DNA of 6,668 bases from Microcaldota archaeon (GTDB lineage Archaea > Micrarchaeota > Micrarchaeia > Micrarchaeales > Micrarchaeaceae). The stretch lies in the NCBI GenBank assembly GCA_021812025.1, contig JAKAPD010000029.1, positions 1 through 6,668 of the forward strand, in the 5' to 3' direction. Positions 4,931-6,668 of the stretch are shown piece after piece; position 1 is the first letter of the stretch, and every line of letters begins with the position of its first letter. Under the pieces are notes generated by a model. It was not told the DNA's origin. It searched no databases and saw only the letters and a program-made list of their open reading frames with translations. The position numbers and the translations under genes were made by a program.

Positions 4931-6541
4931 CTAGGTTTCCTCAGAAGCGCGCAGCTTTACAGGGCCGGTCCTTGAGAGATTGGTGCTCATTGCTTCAGAA
5001 AGCACGCGATGCGCCTCCATCGCAGCTTTGTCCCCATTCTGGCCTTCATGCTCGGCCGCGAGCACTATTGGAGTGAGGAACCAGTTGAGAAGATAGATCC
5101 TGTTGTTGCTCGCTTTCACAACAAACGAAGCCGATTTCGCCAGCTGTGCCTTGGATTTCACAAAACCTGATGCATCATCTATTGCAGATGTGCGAACGTC
5201 TGACATCGCGCTCAGCAGACTGTTCAGCGGCTTCTGCAGCGCAGATATCCTTGAGGCGAGCTCCTTGAACTCTATTGATGGCCTATCCATCGCTACCGCA
5301 TCTACATTCAGTATTTTTTCAAGCGTCTGGACATCCGTGAAGAACCCAATCGTAAGCGTTATGTATTCCGATATCTCCTTTAATTGAAGATAGAAAGACA
5401 TTATGCTGCTAATCTTTTCCAATGCTTCTGTCGGTATTCTCCTGTCGGTTCTTTGCTCCAGCTTCCTTATCGCTTCGAAAGCCTTTTCAACTTCGTCGCC
5501 GTAGTCCGGAAGCAAAGCTGGGGTCTCCGCGTTTGGTTTTATCTCCCTGAGGAGCGTCAATACATCTATTATCTTCTCGTAGTTGAAGCCGAGCATGACC
5601 CTCATGTCGAACCTGGCGCTGGTGCCGGCCAGCATGGTAAGGGTGGAATCCGCTTCTTTGCGCAGATCCCGTATTTTCCTAGAGAGCACCCTGGCGTACA
5701 TGCCTGCAAGTTTCCCGAATGCCTCTTTTGAAGCGGGAGCGTCAAGCATCTTGTGAATCCTCATCATAGGGAGCTTCGGCCAGCCCTTTGAGCGCGACGC
5801 CTGCTCGCTTAGCCTGCCGACCTGATATGAAACCATTGATTTAGCGACCGTCTGGTTGCCGAGCTCTTTCTCCAGCTCGCCGATTATCGCGCTTGCTTTC
5901 CCGTAAAGAAGCTTGTGTATCACCATGTCGATGTTGTAGCCGCAGGCGGCCATCATCGCAGGCAGCAGGAACCCAGAGCCCGACTGCCAGGTTCTCTCTG
6001 GATTCATTACTGCATTCACAGCATGCTTGCCCTCTTTTCCCCTTGTGAACAGAGCAGCCTTGAATACGGCACGCGTCAATGCGGTGGTGGCCGCCATATC
6101 GGCCTGCGCTGATTGATCCGCCCTGTGCTCCCTGAAACGTTCCGCAAAGTCCTGCACACGGCCAGATGCCAAAGCGATTCCCACATGCTCCCTGAATGTC
6201 TTGCCTGTCTTTCTCGTATGCCACCGGCTTTTAACAGCTGCTTCCAGACGCTCCAACTCGCTATTTACGTTTATAGTTGTGGTATAGCTTTTTGGAGTGT
6301 ACTCCTGCTCGACTGCATGGGTTGTGAACACGAATTTTGGCCTAATCTTTCCGTTGCTGGCTCTTGATACTATGTCTGAGAATTCCCTTAAACCAGATTT
6401 TTCCCTGGACAACGCCCATCCCGCATTCCAGTGCTGCACATAGCCCCTCAACATGCCGGGTATGCCACTGTGTTCTTGCTCTTTTTTAGAAGTAGTGGTA
6501 TGGCTGCTTGCCGTCGTTGGCTCTTTTGGCTTTTCCACCAT
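4931..6541 (-). CDS. Hypothetical 536-residue, mainly helical protein
   Basis: I do not recognise a family. The N-terminus (about 1-25) is hydrophilic and rich in Thr, Ser, Lys and Glu, so likely disordered, followed by GIPGMLRGYVQHWNAGWAL (26-44). From about 94 onward the composition suggests almost continuous amphipathic helices, for example 94-106, 126-165, 216-228, 262-300, 318-334, 347-366, 371-412 and 422-450. The segments near 189-200 (GFLLPAMMAAC) and 482-495 (IYLLNWFLTPIVLA) are mildly hydrophobic but are too short or mixed to be clear membrane helices. No nucleotide-binding loop, zinc site or catalytic signature stands out, and there is no signal peptide. The residue use (many Ala, Lys, Arg, Glu and Ser) is that of a soluble protein. 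The length of the frame, its own TATA box, and GTTGAT (6552-6547) 5 nt before the ATG support a real gene. It lies upstream of, and on the same strand as, the operon, but 79 bases and a new promoter separate them. It may be a lineage-specific protein. Confidence 0.85.
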   Translation of the reverse strand: MVEKPKEPTTASSHTTTSKKEQEHSGIPGMLRGYVQHWNAGWALSREKSGLREFSDIVSRASNGKIRPKFVFTTHAVEQEYTPKSYTTTINVNSELERLEAAVKSRWHTRKTGKTFREHVGIALASGRVQDFAERFREHRADQSAQADMAATTALTRAVFKAALFTRGKEGKHAVNAVMNPERTWQSGSGFLLPAMMAACGYNIDMVIHKLLYGKASAIIGELEKELGNQTVAKSMVSYQVGRLSEQASRSKGWPKLPMMRIHKMLDAPASKEAFGKLAGMYARVLSRKIRDLRKEADSTLTMLAGTSARFDMRVMLGFNYEKIIDVLTLLREIKPNAETPALLPDYGDEVEKAFEAIRKLEQRTDRRIPTEALEKISSIMSFYLQLKEISEYITLTIGFFTDVQTLEKILNVDAVAMDRPSIEFKELASRISALQKPLNSLLSAMSDVRTSAIDDASGFVKSKAQLAKSASFVVKASNNRIYLLNWFLTPIVLAAEHEGQNGDKAAMEAHRVLSEAMSTNLSRTGPVKLRASEET

Positions 6542-6573
6542 GAGACATCAACATTAGCACTTAGCCATTCCGA

Positions 6574-6581
6574 ATATTTAT
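6574..6581 (-). promoter_or_regulatory. TATA box of the 536-residue gene
   Basis: The minus strand reads AAAAGCATAAATATTCGG, with the core ATAAATAT at 6581-6574, 33 bases before the ATG at 6541. The expected transcript start is near 6552, leaving a leader of about 11 nt with GTTGAT at its very start. The box lies 20 bases beyond the stop codon of the gene that runs in from the right edge. Confidence 0.55.
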
Positions 6582-6600
6582 GCTTTTAGAGCCCTCGCGT

Positions 6601-6666
6601 TTAAGTCGTCGCGCTCGCAGCTGCCGGAGGCGCCGGCGGCGGATTTGCCGCCAGGTCTACTGTGCC
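6601..6666 (-). CDS. C-terminal fragment of an unidentified gene with a Pro/Ala-rich tail (5' end outside window)
   Basis: A minus-strand frame enters from the right edge and stops at TAA 6603-6601, giving 21 residues: GTVDLAANPPP, then a Pro/Ala/Ser tail ending in ATT. The low-complexity tail and GC-rich third positions fit a coding C-terminus. The frame is short, and the other two minus frames also lack a strong claim: one stops within four codons, and the other runs through to a TAA just before the 536-residue gene's promoter. No function can be assigned. Confidence 0.45.
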   Translation of the reverse strand, partial: GTVDLAANPPPAPPAAASATT

Positions 6667-6668
6667 GC

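Noticed and set aside
4901..4933. Possible hairpin (CTAAGCT...AGCTAG) and A-runs after the 536-residue gene as a terminator
   Set aside because: The arms do not match fully, and on the transcribed strand the runs are A rather than T.
5841..6224. 127-codon minus-strand open frame inside the 536-residue gene
   Set aside because: It is a shifted frame of the longer gene, with Gly/Cys/Arg-rich, low-order sequence. The longer frame has the promoter and the ribosome binding site.

Overview
The window looks like a piece of an archaeal chromosome. The strongest sign is a geranylgeranylglyceryl phosphate synthase, the enzyme that makes the first ether bond of archaeal membrane lipids. AT-rich TATA-like boxes sit about 33-39 bases upstream of the two genes that follow real gaps, the tRNA has no encoded CCA, and genes overlap or are spaced by only a few bases. 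The compact layout and several shortened or divergent family members would suit a small-genome (DPANN-type, perhaps Micrarchaeota-like) archaeon. That placement is inference, not something the sequence proves.

Layout from left to right. Positions 3-122 (+) hold the last 39 codons of what looks like an ABC-2 type membrane permease. A 133-base convergent gap follows. From 4851 down to 256, everything lies on the minus strand as one tight unit. In transcription order it is: a TATA box near 4894, a divergent proline dehydrogenase-like protein, an extended short-chain dehydrogenase/reductase (SDR), geranylgeranylglyceryl phosphate synthase, a shortened NFACT/Rqc2-family protein, RNase Z, and a tRNA-Val(GAC). 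The first nucleotide of the tRNA directly follows the RNase Z stop codon. Upstream, 6541-4931 (-) is a 536-residue protein I do not recognise, with its own TATA box. The right edge (6666-6601, -) keeps the Pro/Ala-rich C-terminal tail of another gene.

The operon has two themes. The promoter-distal half concerns translation: an NFACT protein (the family that recruits tRNA to stalled large ribosomal subunits), the tRNA 3'-end maturation nuclease, and a tRNA. The proximal half pairs membrane lipid synthesis with two possible redox enzymes. The proline dehydrogenase-like protein lacks the Arg-Arg pair that normally holds the proline carboxylate, so proline oxidation should not be assumed.

The most unusual points are the zero-base junction between RNase Z and a substrate of RNase Z, the NFACT protein missing its HhH and NFACT-R parts, the altered proline dehydrogenase-like fold, and the unassigned 536-residue protein. 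No CRISPR array, insertion sequence or complete mobile element is visible.
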